The notes under the pieces are model-generated. The model saw only the letters and a program-made list of their open reading frames with translations. It did no database searches and was not told the DNA's origin. A DNA stretch of 64,000 nt from Ascaphus truei. Taxonomy: Eukaryota > Chordata > Amphibia > Anura > Ascaphidae. A program made the translations under genes and the position numbers. How positions within the stretch are numbered: position 1 is the stretch's first letter; the number at the start of each line of letters is the position of its first letter. Where the stretch lies: assembly GCA_036426205.1 (NCBI GenBank), contig CM071570.1, positions 73,224,838 to 73,288,837 on the forward strand, written 5' to 3'. This document shows positions 1 to 12,295 of this stretch, piece by piece.

Positions 1-461
1 CTCGGCTACCAGGGTTCATGTAATGGCGGAGTTTCAAAGTGCCCGGCAACCCTTTGTATTTAAATATCTCAGGAAGCAGGGGGTCACCCTGCTTCAATCC
101 TTAGTTAAAAAATAAAAAACAGCTTGGACTGCTCCTTTAACATATTACTAGTAACAGAAATGTAATTGTAAGTACTTAGGTACAGAGTTGAATTGCACCT
201 GTAATGTACGAGGAATAGAGGTCAGAGAGAGCGCAAAACAACGCAAGGAAAAAACAATATTGAACCACAATTCCCACTTCAGATACTATGTTTTAGGCCA
301 TCGCTCTGTCATGCTCCCCTTTCCCTGTCCATCTTTGTCTTGACAAAATTGCTCCCTTTGCTCAGTTTGATAGGGAAATTCCAAAAATGGAACACACATC
401 AGTTAGATAACATAAAAATAGCTATTTCTGAAGGCTAACAACAATGAGGGTGTTGGTGGTG
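1..461. other. Unassigned intron, family F edge
   Basis: A caggaagcagggggtc block at 70-100 belongs to family F. Nothing else recognised. Confidence 0.5.
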
Positions 462-496
<35 letters not shown>

Positions 497-513
497 TGGT
501 GTGTTGTGTGTGT

Positions 514-546
<33 letters not shown>

Positions 547-590
547 TGTGTGGTGGTGTGTGTGTGTGTGTGTGGTGTGTGGTGTTTCCA
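462..590. repeat. GT microsatellite
   Basis: Imperfect (GT)n with GGT interruptions. Confidence 0.95.
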
Positions 591-2394
591 AAGTTTGAAA
601 TATAGAATATGCATGCAAGTTTTTTAGGGGCAGCTACAAAATTGCACATATTGCCTGGTTCGACACTGCTTGAGAAATGTTCACACATCTCTAATATTTC
701 CCCAGAGAAGCTCAAGTGGCCAGCTATCTATTGGCAATCTATGACTAGCTGGACACTATGGGGCAGATTTATCAAGCGACGATACAGTTTGGCACACCTA
801 ATCCACCATTAACTCATATTCAAGATAATAGTAGTTCATGGAGGATCAGGTGGAACGGTGGATGAATCAGCCAGTAAGTACATGGCAATGCCTTCCTAAC
901 CCTTATGGAAAACAAGGGGTAATCCACCCTCATCACCCTGGGAGGCTTAACCACCCACTCCAGAGCACTAGTCACCATTAACCACGCCCTGTACCCATAG
1001 CCCAACCCAACACACCTAACTGCTCTTACCAATGACTTAAGACGTTGGTAAGAGCGTTTCTTTCAAAGTTTTAAACATTGGTAAAAGCAGTTAGCACATG
1101 GTAAATTAGCCTGATTCATTTACCACATAGCCGTCTATCACGTGGCACTGGTGGCCTTATATAAGCTAGAGGATCTAGGAAGATGGGATTCAGATAGGAA
1201 GATAGAAGCTAAAGATAAAAGTTTTATAGATTTTCAGCAGACTATTATTTTACAAGAAGGAAAGAATCAAGGGCTTTAATCAATGTTGAGAATGGGTCGT
1301 CGAGGAACATGAGGAATGGGTCGTCGAGGAACAGGTGCCTCCAAAAGGTTTGCCAGAAAAAACAATTATGTAATGGCAGATCCCAGGCAGTATAGTGGGT
1401 TCCTGACTGCGCACTTATTGCGGCGCCAAACAGGGCCGCAGACAGATTTCCCTGGGCCCAAGACTAGTTACGTCTGGGCCCCTCACCCCCGATCTTGCGC
1501 GTGAGCACTCCCCCTCCCTATTTCACATCTCACAAGCCCCCTCTCTCAATGTCTTACTTCCTGGTAAAACATTTTTATAAATAAATACATTTCCGACCCT
1601 CTTCTCATGTATTTCTCTCCCCTTCGCCTCACTCATCCCCTCTCACTCTCCCCCCTCCATCAATTACCTAACTCTCTCTCAATTCCCCCCCCCCCACCCG
1701 CCTCGCATGTATTTCGGTCATGCGTCAGCGCCGGAAGCACGGCGTGGGACAGAGTGAGGGAGAGGCCTGTAGCTGAGGGAGAGGCGGGGTCCGGCGGCAA
1801 CTGCTTTGTCTGGCCGCCGGGCCCCCCCGCAGCCACTGGGCCCGGGACACTTGTCCCGGCTGTCCCCCTGTCGGTGGGGGACAGCCCTTGTCGGCATCCC
1901 TTGGGGTCTTTTTAAGCGTGTGTTCCCCTCACGACCTCAGGACACTATACTGTCAGGGATGAGTCAAACAGTTTGTTAGCAATAGTCTGAGTAGGCAATA
2001 GGATTTATTAATTAGGGATTCACAGAACAAATATTTTCTAGCATGAGTGATATAAGGTAATAAGCTATGCCACAATAGGAGAAAAAAGGCACTAGTTGAA
2101 GAGGTGTATGGGGAACCTCCGTGGGGGAGCGTATCAGCAGACAATAGTCAAAGAAAGTCTCTGAAGTGAATAAACTTCTGAAAGTAAGTGTATTAACCCC
2201 AAAACGGAAGGCAGGTTAGTCGTGGAGTTGCACAGTTACTCACAATCAGTCGCCATACCCCTTGTCCTCTTGGCCACGCTGGAGCACTGTAGATCCTGCG
2301 TCTCTGTCGGCATCTTATCCAATCCAGAAGGTAGCAATGAAGAGAAGAGGGATCGGTATGACATCCAAAACCGTGGACAAAAGCGGAACTCACC
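591..2394. other. Unassigned intron with repeat-like DNA
   Basis: A frog-type ggggcagatttatcaag block at 760; GC-rich repeat-like DNA at 1690-1910 sharing cgcagccac and gcccggga-type words with 45900-45970. No gene seen. Confidence 0.5.
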
Positions 2395-2580
2395 GGCCAA
2401 AAAGATTAAAATAAAAGCACCTTTATTAGGCTACATAAAAATGTGTTACATCCACATGAAGATCAAGCTCCTCCTCCCACGCGTTTCACGCCGTCACTGG
2501 CGTGGGAGGAGAAGCTTGTTCTTCATGTGGATGTAACACATTTTTATGTAGCCTAATAAAGGTGCTTTTATTTTAACTAT
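2395..2580. repeat. Foldback repeat with acgcgtttca apex
   Basis: aataaaagcacctttattag ... and its reverse complement ctaataaaggtgcttttatt flank a central hairpin (ctcctcccacgc / gcgtgggaggag). The apex carries GAAACGCGT on the minus strand, as in the other foldbacks. Confidence 0.85.
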
Positions 2581-2792
2581 TTTTGGTGGTGAGTTGCGCT
2601 TCTTGTCCACTTTTTGGATGATCAATACCGATCATCTTCATAATTCAATTGTTGGTCATAGGGCCCAGGATTATGCTGCAGGTTTTTTTTTTAACCTTTG
2701 GACGGGATTATTATTTTCTATAAATGAATGTATATACTTTTGTTTGGGGGGAGGGACATTTTATGATTTGTCATTGGCCCCAGGGAGGAAAT

Positions 2793-3566
2793 TGTTAGGA
2801 TGTGCTCACCACAAACGAAGACGGAACCGCGGTGCTGCGTGGGATGGATATAACGCCACCCACAGCCACGAGGGCACGTCTTGATTGAAGAGTGGTCTGG
2901 GATTCCGGATCGGAGTAGGAGAGGTACGGTAGTAGAGAGCCGTTAGCCAAGTCGGGGTTTAGAGAGAGGACGTTGTCGTTTACCGTAACAGATCGGATGC
3001 CAGAGGTGCGGAGAGTCGTGTAGCCGTATGCCGAGTTCGGATGCAGAGGTACAGGTAGACGTAGCGGAAGCCGGTTCAGTTCACGAGGAGTCTGCGGAAT
3101 GACTAAGGAGGCAGGGAATGGTGAGAACAACTGGTTCTATTCTCAGCCAACGAGTCAGTGACTCTGCAGGGTATATATAGGAAGAGAACCATAGCAGCGC
3201 GCCAAGTTAGGGGGTGTGTGGAAAGGCCAGGTTACAGCAGGTGTAGGTTCAGAACATCCCAGGGAAGGAGCCATAAAGCCCAGCAGCCTGGCTTATGTTT
3301 ATGTAGCCATCACAAGGGGCCTGTGCCTCTTTAAGAGGCGGGAGCGCCTCCGTTGGCCCGCGCCTCCGTGAGGCAGGGCCATCGGCTGCTTGTGCGGACC
3401 CCCGCCCTGCTCTGAAGTAGAAGAGGAAGGAATGTGCGCGTGCGCTGCGCATAGATGGAAGGCTGACGGCGGCTTGCCTCCGAGTCCACGTGTGCCGCGT
3501 GAGACCCAGATGGAGCTGCAGTAATTAGGAGCACCCGAGAGCGGCGTGGCTCCAGAAATCCTCACA
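2793..3566 (-). repeat. 3' LTR of gypsy chromovirus
   Basis: 774 bp, begins TGTTAGGATG and ends ATCCTCACA on the plus strand. Contains a TATA-like tatatagg near 3173. Confidence 0.88.
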
Positions 3567-3569
3567 GTA

Positions 3570-4100
3570 CCCCCCCCTTCATGGGCGACCTCCGGGCGAC
3601 CATGATAAGGCTTGGAAGTTCTTGCGATGAAAAGCCTGTAAAGCCGAGGTGCGTGAAGATCCCGGTAAGGAATCCATGAACGTTCCTCTGGTCCGAACCC
3701 CTTCCAGTGAACCAAGTATTGTACTCCTCCTCTGGAAATTCTAGAATCCAGGACAAACTGCACCTCGTATTCCTGTTGACCTTGAATCATGATCGGACGT
3801 GAGGAAATTCTTTCTGGAAAGCAGGACTCTGAAACACTGGTTTCAGTAAGGACACATGAAGACCGAAGGTATCTTCATAGAAGGTGAAGACCTAGCTTGT
3901 AAGCCACAAGGATTAATCCTCCTAAGTATAGTAAAGGGCCCGAGGAACTTGGGAGCAAGCTTCATGGTAGGAACCTTCAACGGATATTCCTGGACGAGAG
4001 CCATACCTGTCTCCTGGGGCGAACTCCGGTACTTGACGTCGAGTCCGATCAGCCTGAGTTTCTGTCCTCCTGTAGCAAGCCTCAATTCTCCTGATCCTAG
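3570..4100 (-). pseudogene. Gypsy integrase C-terminus and chromodomain
   Basis: KLAPKFLGPFTILRRINP is the GPF/Y module. Further on, EYEVQFVLDSRISRGGVQ and YLVHWKGFGPEERSWIP form a clear chromodomain (aromatic cage residues Y, W, W), which in chromoviruses steers integration to marked chromatin (established knowledge). The chromodomain frame is open for about 160 codons, running into the LTR. Confidence 0.9.
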
Positions 4101-4239
4101 ACCATAGACCTTTAGGCGAGAGACGTGCTTGTCCCTGCTGGCACCCCTAGGAGAGAGAGAAAGGTGACCCGAGATGGATGAAATCCAAGTTTATAAAAAT
4201 GGAGATTCTTGGGTAGAATCATTGCGAAGAGAGTTCAGA

Positions 4240-4640
4240 GCAAACTCGGTCCCATGGAAAAGATCCACCCAGTCCTCCTTGTATCAGTTATAAACATCGC
4301 AGGTATTGTTCCAGGTTTTGGTTGGCCCTCTCCCCGTTTGTCCATGTGGTCTGTGGATGGTACCCAGAGAGAAACTGAGCGAAATCCCCAACTTCTGGGA
4401 AAAGCACGCCAAAACCTCGCACGAATTGAGACCCACGTCTGAGACAATGTAGAAGGTACTCCCGTGAAACGAAAATCTTCCTAATGAAGACATCTGCCAG
4501 CTTTGGGGAATTTGGTAGACCCCTCAAAGAACAGAGTTCGACTGTTTAGAAACGATCGATGACCACCAGAATGGTATTCTTCTCTTTGGACTCTGGAAGC
4601 TCTACAATAAGTCATAGAAATATGAATTGGGCAAAAAAAG
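4240..4640 (-). pseudogene. Gypsy integrase catalytic core remnant
   Basis: Broken frames read NTILVV-DRF, ADVFIRKIF, GSQFVR and GYHPQT...ERANQNLEQYLRC, the conserved spacing of the DDE integrase core. Frameshifts near 4440 and 4530 interrupt it. Confidence 0.85.
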
Positions 4641-5610
4641 ACGAAGGGATAAGAATAATGTACAAAGGGGGGAGAACGAAGGTCACGTAAAAAGATGGGA
4701 GAAAGCAAACCCCGGGGGGGAGATTATGGAGAGGGGGGGGAAGGGGAACGGTGGGTGGTGTGTGATGGGACGGAAATCGTAGGGAAACGTTGATTGGCAT
4801 GGGTTTGCGGGAGGGGGAAAGAATTGTAGTCGGGAGCGGGAGGAAGCAAAAGGAGGTAGCATTAGGGTAAACAGGAGGTGGAAGAGCGTAGAGGAAGCCG
4901 GGCTTAGGGGGTGGGGGACAGCGGACAAAAGAGGAGGGGTGGGGGAAGAAGAGGGGAGGATACGTAAAACTGGAGGGGAAGAAAGAGAGAGGTATATTCC
5001 AAAGGGGTTGGGTAGAGAGAGGGAGGAAGGGAAGTTCGAAAAGAAAAAAAGAAAGGGGGGATTAAGATATCGGAATAGCGGGAGAATGGAGTAGCCAGAG
5101 TAGATAGGATGCTATTAGGGAAACAGAGAAGGGCGAAAGGGGGCGAAATGAGTAAATAGGGGTTAACAAGGGGAAGAAGGGTTAGGTGAGGGGAGGTGGG
5201 AGGGAGAGAATCGGGATGTGTCTGGAGAAGGGTGAAAAGAAGGTCGAGAAAAACATCCGTAGATAAGAGAGAGAGATTGGATTAGGATAAAATGAGGTTG
5301 CGAGCGGGGGGGGGTGGAGATGAGGGTAGAAGGATGAGGGAGGTGTGGGAGGGAAGTAGGTGCGGGGGTGGTGCGGGGGGGGAAGAATGAGGGTTTAGGA
5401 GCGGCAGAAGGGAAAAAGGGAATGTTGGTGTAGCAAAAGATAGGGGATATTCAGAACGGTTGGATAGGAAGGCGGAAAAAAAAGGCGTAGGATAAAATGG
5501 GGAGAGGAGAATGTGATTAAAGAGTGGAGAGAGATTGTTCAATATGAGGTGGTCTTAGTTTGAGGGAGATGAAGGAAATGCGGGGCAATTCACAGGATAG
5601 ACTTTTTTCC
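4640..5610. repeat. Purine-rich block inside gypsy integrase
   Basis: About 970 bp whose plus strand is overwhelmingly G and A with few cytosines (runs such as gggggggg and gaggggaggtggg). No clear repeat unit is visible. It sits between the zinc-binding and catalytic parts of the integrase, so it is an insertion or an expanded tract. Confidence 0.75.
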
Positions 5611-5639
5611 CTTACTCCTTTCTTTCTTTTTTACCCGGT

Positions 5640-5920
5640 GAAGTGAAGCCCAGACTGTCTGACCCGAGGCCTTGTTGCGAGCGCAAATATTACACGCTTT
5701 GAAAACTCCTCCACATCTTAGCCCTCTCAGGCCACCAGAAGGTACGTTGAACCAGATCGTGGTTCTCCGTATCCTGGGTGTCCTGCTGATTTAGAGGAAT
5801 GACACCACTCGAGACACCTTTCTGCGGTGTGAGGTGTCGTGTAGAGTCTTCCCTCCGGAACCTTGAGTCCTTCAGGAATCCGTGACTGTTCGGATTGAAT
5901 TTTGCCCATGATATCAAACG
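5640..5920 (-). pseudogene. Gypsy integrase zinc-binding domain remnant
   Basis: Minus-strand frames carry the AGHPGYGE segment and a WWPE motif, followed by a decayed cysteine pair: the HHCC zinc domain. It is separated from the catalytic core by the purine-rich block 4640-5610. Confidence 0.75.
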
Positions 5921-5999
5921 AATTAGCGGAGAGGATACAATAGAAGGAAATATAGACTCCAGCTGCTCCTCAGATTTTCCTCCGCCAGGAACTGTCGTG

Positions 6000-6600
6000 A
6001 TAGGGCGTCCGCCTTAGATTCTTGGAGCCAGGAATGAATGAAATGAGAAAATTAAATCGTTGAAAAAAACAAAGCCCAGCGGGCTTGTCGAGCGTTCAAA
6101 CGCTGTGCCCTTTCTAGGTAGAGGAGATTTCTTATGATCCGTCAAAATGGTAATGGGTGTCTCAGTCCCCTCTAAGAATGTCTCCACTCCTCTAAAGCCA
6201 ACTTGATCGCCAAAGCTCCCTATTCCCGACATCATAATTCCGTTCAGCGGACGAGAATTTCTCGAGAAAAACGCACATGGATGCAGTCTGGCTAAGGGGA
6301 AGTTCTCTGGGACAGAACAGCCCCAGCCCCAATGTGCCGAAGCATCTACTCCAAGGTAAATGGGAGTTTAGGATCTGGGTGGATGAGGATGGGAGCAGAC
6401 ACAAAAGCCCTTTTTAGCCGATCAAACGCCTTTATGGCGGACTCGCGACCAAGATGAAGGATCAGTACCCTTCTTGGTGAGGGCAGTTATGGGAGATACG
6501 GTGGACGAAAAATTGCGGAGGAAACGTCGATAATAGTTTGCAAAACCTAAAAAACGTTGCACGGCTCTAAGAGTAGTCGGACGAGGCCAGTCCAGAATAG
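6000..6600 (-). pseudogene. Gypsy RT connection and RNase H remnant
   Basis: [20 protein letters not shown] (6575-6515) is the classical gypsy segment between RT and RNase [14 protein letters not shown] residues follow near 6370. The RNase H core is present only in broken frames. Confidence 0.8.
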
Positions 6601-7245
6601 CCTTAAGTTTCTGGATCCATATTGAAACCGGAATCCGAGATGACGTAACCCAAAAATGCAACAGATTTGAGGTGGAACTGATTTCTCCAGTTTCGCAAAA
6701 AGATGATTCTCCCGAAGACGTTAACAATACTTGTTGACATTTTGAGTGTGTTCTTGAGTGGATTTAGAAAAAATGAGATGTCATCCAAGTAAACAATAAG
6801 AAATGAGTTCAATGTCCGAAAGATCTCGTTGACAAAATCCTGGAAACTGCTGGTGCGTTGCACAAACCGAACGGCACTAACCAGATATTCATAGTGGCGT
6901 CTGAGTGTTTAAAAGCAGTCTTCCACTCTCCCCCTCTCGTATCCACTAGATTGTAGGCACCTCTAGATCCAGTTTAGAAAAGATATTTGCTCCCTGGAGA
7001 CGATCGAAGAGCTCCGGTATTAACGGCAGAGGATAGCGATTTTTACGAGTGATATTGTTCAAACCCGGTAGTCTATGCATGGACGGAGAGAGCCGTCCTT
7101 TTCTTGACAAGAAGAAACCCTCCGACCGTGGAGGAAGACGATTTTCTGATGAAACCTCTTCTATTCTCTCCGCGATGGTAAGTGTTCATGGCCCTGTCTC
7201 TGGAAGAGAGAGAGGATAGGATCTTGCCCTGGGAAGAGGTGCACC
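6600..7245 (-). pseudogene. Gypsy reverse transcriptase remnant
   Basis: Fragments in several frames include GGFLLVKKR (fingers), a short KLDL-like palm segment near 6985, and FLIVYLDDISFF with the YxDD catalytic box at about 6795-6775. The domain is continuous at DNA level but crosses at least three frameshifts. Confidence 0.85.
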
Positions 7246-7632
7246 TGAAGTAGGTCGATAGGACAATCAAAAGAACGGTGTGGAGGTAGAATCTCGGAAC
7301 GTGTCTTGTCGAATACATCACGGAACTCCCAGTACTCAAGGGTAAGGAGTTAATTTTCTCAGATAAGGTAACAAACCACCAATTCTCTTGAAAATCTGGG
7401 TACAGGTCTTGCACAAGAAGGAGCCCACTGGATAGGTTTCTGATCCGTCCAGTCGATGCGAGGATTATGAAGTTGAAAGCCAGGAAGACCCAAATCAACT
7501 CAGCAGAAGGAGTGTGGATTACATCGAGGGTAATGATTCCTATGGACGTTAACGAATTGTAGAAGAAGAAGGCACCCGTCTGTAGCGTGATAAATGCTGG
7601 TTTAAGCGGTCGACCGTCAATCGCCTCCAGTC

Positions 7633-7950
7633 CTACCGGCGTCCTCCTGTTGACCAAAGGATATTGTTCAGTCTAGCAAAAGTCTCATCAATGAAATTAC
7701 CTGCAGAACCAGAGTCAATGAATGCTTGTGCCGGAGTGTGAAACCCCTCTCCAGAAAGTGTAATCGGCAAGGTTATCCTGGTAGGAAGGATGTTCTGGAC
7801 AATGGGAGAAAGTGTCAATATCCCAACGAAACTCTCCGGGATCTCATTGGGAGCTGGCATTCCCGGTGCGTGAGGACACGGGGTACAGCGTGACCGGAAT
7901 TGCCCACAGTACATGCAAAGCCGGCCTTGCGCCGACGCAGTTTCTCAGCA
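7633..7950 (-). pseudogene. Gypsy zinc knuckle and protease remnant
   Basis: MYCGQFRSRCTPCPH is a decayed nucleocapsid zinc knuckle. Downstream, AFIDSGSAGNFIDE holds the aspartic protease DSG active-site motif. The frame ends at a stop near 7633. Confidence 0.8.
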
Positions 7951-8162
7951 GGAGACAGCTATTGCCTCCCACTGCATGGGTTCTGGAATGTCCCCGGAAG
8001 GAGGTAACGGAGCCACGAAGGAGGGAGCAAGAGTTCTTGAGACCCGTGGACGTACATGGGAACGCTCGTATCTCCGCTCCAGCAAACGCTGATCCACACG
8101 AATAGAGAGAGCGATCAACTCCTCCAGGTTAGTGGGACGATCACGTGCAGCAAGCTCATCTT

Positions 8163-8700
8163 TTAGGGTCTCAGACAGGCCTTGCCAGAATGCCGAAGTA
8201 GAGCCTCATCATTCCAAACCTGTCTCAGCACAAGGGTGCGGAACTCCACTGCATACATGGCAACCGAACGATCTCCCTGGATTATGTGGTGAAGAGCAGA
8301 AGATGCCTTAACCTCGTGCGGGAGTATCGAAGACTCTCGGAATCCTCGACGAAGAGATCGGATGTCCTGTGTGATGGCACCCTGTCGTTCCAAATGGGAG
8401 AGGCCCACGCAGTGCCTGATCGGTGAGAAGGGAGTAGATGTAGCCGACCTTGGAGACAGAAGACACAAAGCAGGAGGGAGAGAGTTTAAATTGGACGAGA
8501 CATTGATTAATGAAACCCCGGCATCCTGAGGATCCCCCGCATAGTGTCTGGGAGGACGGAATCCGGGGTTCCGGAGCAGACGCAGCGACGGTTTCGGAGC
8601 AGGAATAGCCGGTACAGGAGCTGCCACGGGAGACAGTTGCTGATTGAGGGTACGAACCTAAGAGTAAGGGTATGGACGCTTTGCTGCAAGGCATCTATCC
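8163..8700 (-). pseudogene. Gypsy gag remnant
   Basis: Broken frames on the minus strand contain GDRSVAMYAVEFRTLVLR, matching the conserved 'S-V-YA-EFRTLA' segment of Ty3/gypsy Gag capsid, followed by a tryptophan-asparagine-glutamate run. Frameshifts near 8300 and 8500 divide it. Confidence 0.75.
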
Positions 8701-8803
8701 GTTATCTGATTGGTCTAGGTAAGTCTAGTCTGGTAACAGAGCAGTATGAGCGTTTATAGTGCTCGCCAACGCTAGCGGGTCAGTTTGTAGGTGCTGAGCA
8801 TAA

Positions 8804-9595
8804 TGTTAGGATGTGCTCACCACAAACGAGACGGGACCCGAGGTGCTGAGGTGGGATAGGATATAACGCCACCCACAGCCGAGGGGCAACCTTGATTTGA
8901 AGAGTGGTCTGGGATTCCGGATCGGAAGTAGGAGAGGTACGGTAGGTAGAGAGGCCGTTAGCCAATCCGGGGTTTAGAGAGAGGGACGTTGTCGTTTACG
9001 TAGCCAGGATGGGATGCCGATGGTCAAGGGAGGTCGTGCCGTATGATGCGAGTTGCGGATGGCAGAGGTAACAGGTAGACGTAGCGGAAGCGGTTGCAAG
9101 GTTCACTTCAGTTCACGAGGAAGGTCTGCGAATAGACTAAGGAGGCAGGGAAGGTGAGAACAACTGGTTCTATGCTCAGCCAACGAGTCAGTGACTTGCA
9201 GGGTATATATAGGAGAGAGGACCAATAGCGCGCAGCAAGGTAGGGGTGTGTGGAAAGGCCAGGTTACAGCATGGTGTAGGTTCAGAAGCAGTCCAGGGAA
9301 GGAGCCATAAGCCCAGCAGCTGGCTATGTTATGTAGCCATCACACAGGGGCGCTGTGCCTTTAAGAGGCGGGCACGCCTCCGTTGTGGCCGCGCCTCGTG
9401 AGGCAGGGCCATCGGCTGCGTGTGCGGACCCCGCCCTCTCTAAGAGTAAAGAGGAGGAGATGTGGCGCGCGCGCGCATAATGGAGAGCTACGGCGGCTTG
9501 CCTCGGAGTCCACGTGTTGCCGCGGGAGAAACCCTATGGGAGCTGCAGGTAAGTGAGGAGCACGCCGAGAGCGGCGTGGCTCCAGAATCCTCACA
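8804..9595 (-). repeat. 5' LTR of gypsy chromovirus
   Basis: About 790 bp, homologous to 2793-3566 with many single-base indels. The shared string gttaggatgtgctcacc marks its inner edge on the plus strand. Confidence 0.88.
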
Positions 9596-9600
9596 GAAAT

Positions 9601-10463
9601 TAACCCCTTGCCATAGTGATTAGAAGGGCATTGCCAACCAATGCCTTACTAATCTCTTTGTTAAGCAAGAGGGGGCGGTGGGGGGGGAGTATGTCTAGTG
9701 GAAGATATATATTACTTCCTTAGTAGCACATAATGGCCTGCTAGCGTGACATGTGCTGGTAGTTGGTTATGTCTCTGCTGTGACGTCATTACGTAATTGG
9801 CGCAGCGCCAGGAGGAACAGAGTTCTAATGTGGAGTCTCTGCCGGATCCCCTATGCAGTGCAGGCTACTGAGTGTCTTCTAAGAGCCGGGAAGTCTGCTG
9901 CCCCCATTTGAGGTACCGGTCATACGGTTTTACCGTACGGCGGTTATAAAGTCCCACAGACTGTCAGATCTACAGGCTAAATACAATGGAGACATAACCC
10001 ACTACCTGCACAGCTGATACTGGACCCACTTTCCCCCTCCTGGTGACGCTTATCTACATTTCTCTCAAACTGAATATGTTTTTAATCCCCATGTGAGTGC
10101 AAGTCTTGCAGATTCTACTCTTCCTATTGTAATAAATGAACAGTTTTATGCTATGGAGCTGGCGCTTCTCTTTTTCTATTTTTTCCTTTAGATATTTTCG
10201 TGATCCAGCTAAGATCACTTAGAAGCAGCTGCCTCCTCCATAAGTGACTGTTTCCTGAAATTGGACTTCCTATATTCATCTACATTTTGGGACTGGTTTG
10301 AAGTTTTCTAAATGTATTTACTGAATTGTTGTCGTTATATGTATGCCTTATAGTGATTGATTTTATTAATTTTCCACACCATCTCCCATACAGTCACCCC
10401 ATTTATGATTTCCAGCCCCTATTAATTAGACTTCCTTAACACACCAGGTAAGCGCTGCCTTCT
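9601..10463. other. Unassigned, repeat-like
   Basis: Contains tataaagtc (9945), aataaatgaac (10130) and ends gagctggcgcttctcttttt, a terminal motif also seen near 2593 and 12425. Possibly a worn LTR or DNA element; not assignable. Confidence 0.4.
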
Positions 10464-10464
10464 A

Positions 10465-10496
<32 letters not shown>

Positions 10497-10498
10497 TA

Positions 10499-10532
<34 letters not shown>
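10464..10532. repeat. TG/TA microsatellite
   Basis: (TG)n followed by (TA)n, next to the palindrome. Confidence 0.9.
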
Positions 10533-10533
<1 letters not shown>

Positions 10534-12295
10534 GCACAAAGAATGACCTAGGCGCAAATGGAGACAAGAAAAAAAGAAAAAACATAGGGTAGTATGTTCA
10601 GACTCAATAAACCGCCAGAAGGTATAATATGCACTTACAGTATAGATGATAAAATCAAGCCTTGCATCCACTCTGGGACTGGAACAATTATGTGATGGAT
10701 CTGGAACAGCTGGGCATCCACAGCAATTATGATCTCCAGCACAGATATCCATGCAGGAAGAGAGATAAAGTGCAAATAGTGTAACACAATTTATTAAAAT
10801 TATTGATAAAAAAACATAAGTAAAACACTCACTTCTGTGAGATAACAAACTTTTGAGAATTATGAGCTTCTACACTCATAGAAACAGGAATTAGCCCTTA
10901 GCAGATTTCTTCAGGCATCCTTGGTATATGGGTTATTGACCACAGTGAAATAACTCCTGGTTATATGCCAGCAAACACACTTGGTGTCTCTATTGCTCCA
11001 CAGTCTCTAAATGAGTGTTTTTCTCCGTTTTTCATACCAATTAGGTCTATTTCGCCGCTCCTAATGTATATATAGTACTCAGGTACTTTCTTATAGGTGC
11101 AGTCCGCAGTGGCACTTTGTGTGTGTTGTATTATGTTCCACTAAGAGTCCTCTGTGTTCCTGTGATTACCCACGGCTCCAGGGACGCTCCGTACCAAGTG
11201 AGGCGGGCGGTGACGTCACTCACTCTCGTGAGAGTTCGTCCGGTTGCTGTGGGAGCAGGGCCTCGATCCTCTGCACTGCCGATCTCCCTGCAGGCAAATA
11301 ATGGGACAGGCGGCCACCGGCACCTCCTTGCTGTGTCTGTGCATGTCTAATGAGTCTGCTATGTTCAATGTACACCACGCCCTACGCGTTTCTCCGTTAG
11401 GCTTCGTCAGCCCCTGACGAAGCCTAAAGACGAGAAACGCGTAGGGCGTGGTGTACATTGAACATAGCAGATCTCATTAGAATCAGCAGACAGCAGCAAG
11501 GAGGTGCCGGTGGCCGCCTGTCCATTATTTGCCTGCAGGGAGATCGGCAGTGCAGAGGATCGAGGGCTGCTCCCACAGCATACCGGAACGAACTCCGCGA
11601 GAGTGAGTGACGTCACCGCCGCCGTCACGTGGTACAGGAGCGTCCCCTGAGGTGGGTAATCACAGAAACACAGAGGACTCTTCGTGGGAACATAATAACA
11701 ACACACAAGTGCCACGCGGAGCACCTATAAGAAAAGTACCGTGAGTACTATATATACATTAGGAGCGGCGAAATGACCTAATTAGGTTGAGAAAAACGGA
11801 GAGACAGAAAGACACTATTTAGAGACTGTGGAGCAATAGAGACACCAAGTGTGTTTGCTGCATATAACCAGGAGATTTCACTGGGTCAATAACCATTACC
11901 AAGGACTGTGAAGAAATCTGCTAAGGGCTAATATCCTGTTTCTATGAGTGTGAGAAGCTCAGAAGTCTCAAAGTTTTATGTTATCTCCAAGAATGTGAGA
12001 GTGTTACTTATAGTTATTTTTATCAATAATTTTAATAAATTGTGGTTACACTATTTGCACTTTACTCTCTTCCTGCATGGTAATCTGTGCTGGAGATCAT
12101 AATGCTGTGGATGCCCAGCTGTTCCAGATCCATCACATAATGTTCCAGATCCCAGAGTGGATGCAAGGCTTGATTTTATCATCTATACTGTAAGTGCATA
12201 TTATACCTTCTGGCGGTTTATTGAGTCTGAACATACTACCCTATGTTTTTTCTTTTTTTCTTGTCTCCATTTGCGCCTAGGTCATTCTTTGTGCA
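10533..12295. repeat. 1.76-kb palindrome (foldback element)
   Basis: The left arm, starting tgcacaaagaatgacctag at 10533, is repeated in reverse complement at the right arm ending at 12295. The arms meet near 11411-11414 (cttcgtcag / ctgacgaag) with almost no spacer. Arms are ~880 bp and differ by scattered small changes. No coding capacity is seen. Flanked on the left by a TG/TA microsatellite. Confidence 0.9.
11410..11447 (+). ncRNA. Hammerhead-like motif at palindrome apex
   Basis: Near the centre of the 1.76-kb palindrome, the plus strand reads GCCC, CTGACGA (11414-11420), a weak helix II (11421-11433), GAAA (11434-11437), CGCG, TA, then GGGC. Helix I pairs GCCC with GGGC, helix III is the palindrome CGCG, and the cleavage triplet would be GTA. 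Helix II is poorly paired in this copy. The opposite arm has a slightly different helix II. Confidence 0.42.

Larger units (their letters stand above)
2793..9595 (-). mobile_element. Ty3/gypsy chromovirus, full length, decayed
   Basis: LTRs at 2793-3566 and 8804-9595 have TG...CA ends and a perfect 5-bp target duplication, gaaat (2788-2792 and 9596-9600). Coding order on the minus strand is gag, zinc knuckle, protease, RT, RNase H, integrase, chromodomain: the standard chromovirus order. A purine tract (gaagggggggg on the minus strand) abuts the 3' LTR. All reading frames are broken by many small indels, and a purine-rich block of almost 1 kb splits the integrase. It lies inside what is probably a CFAP61 intron, in the same orientation as the gene. 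Confidence 0.92.

Noticed and set aside
3299..3560. Host coding sequence continuing from the chromodomain frame
   Set aside because: This part of the frame lies inside the 3' LTR and is not protein-like.
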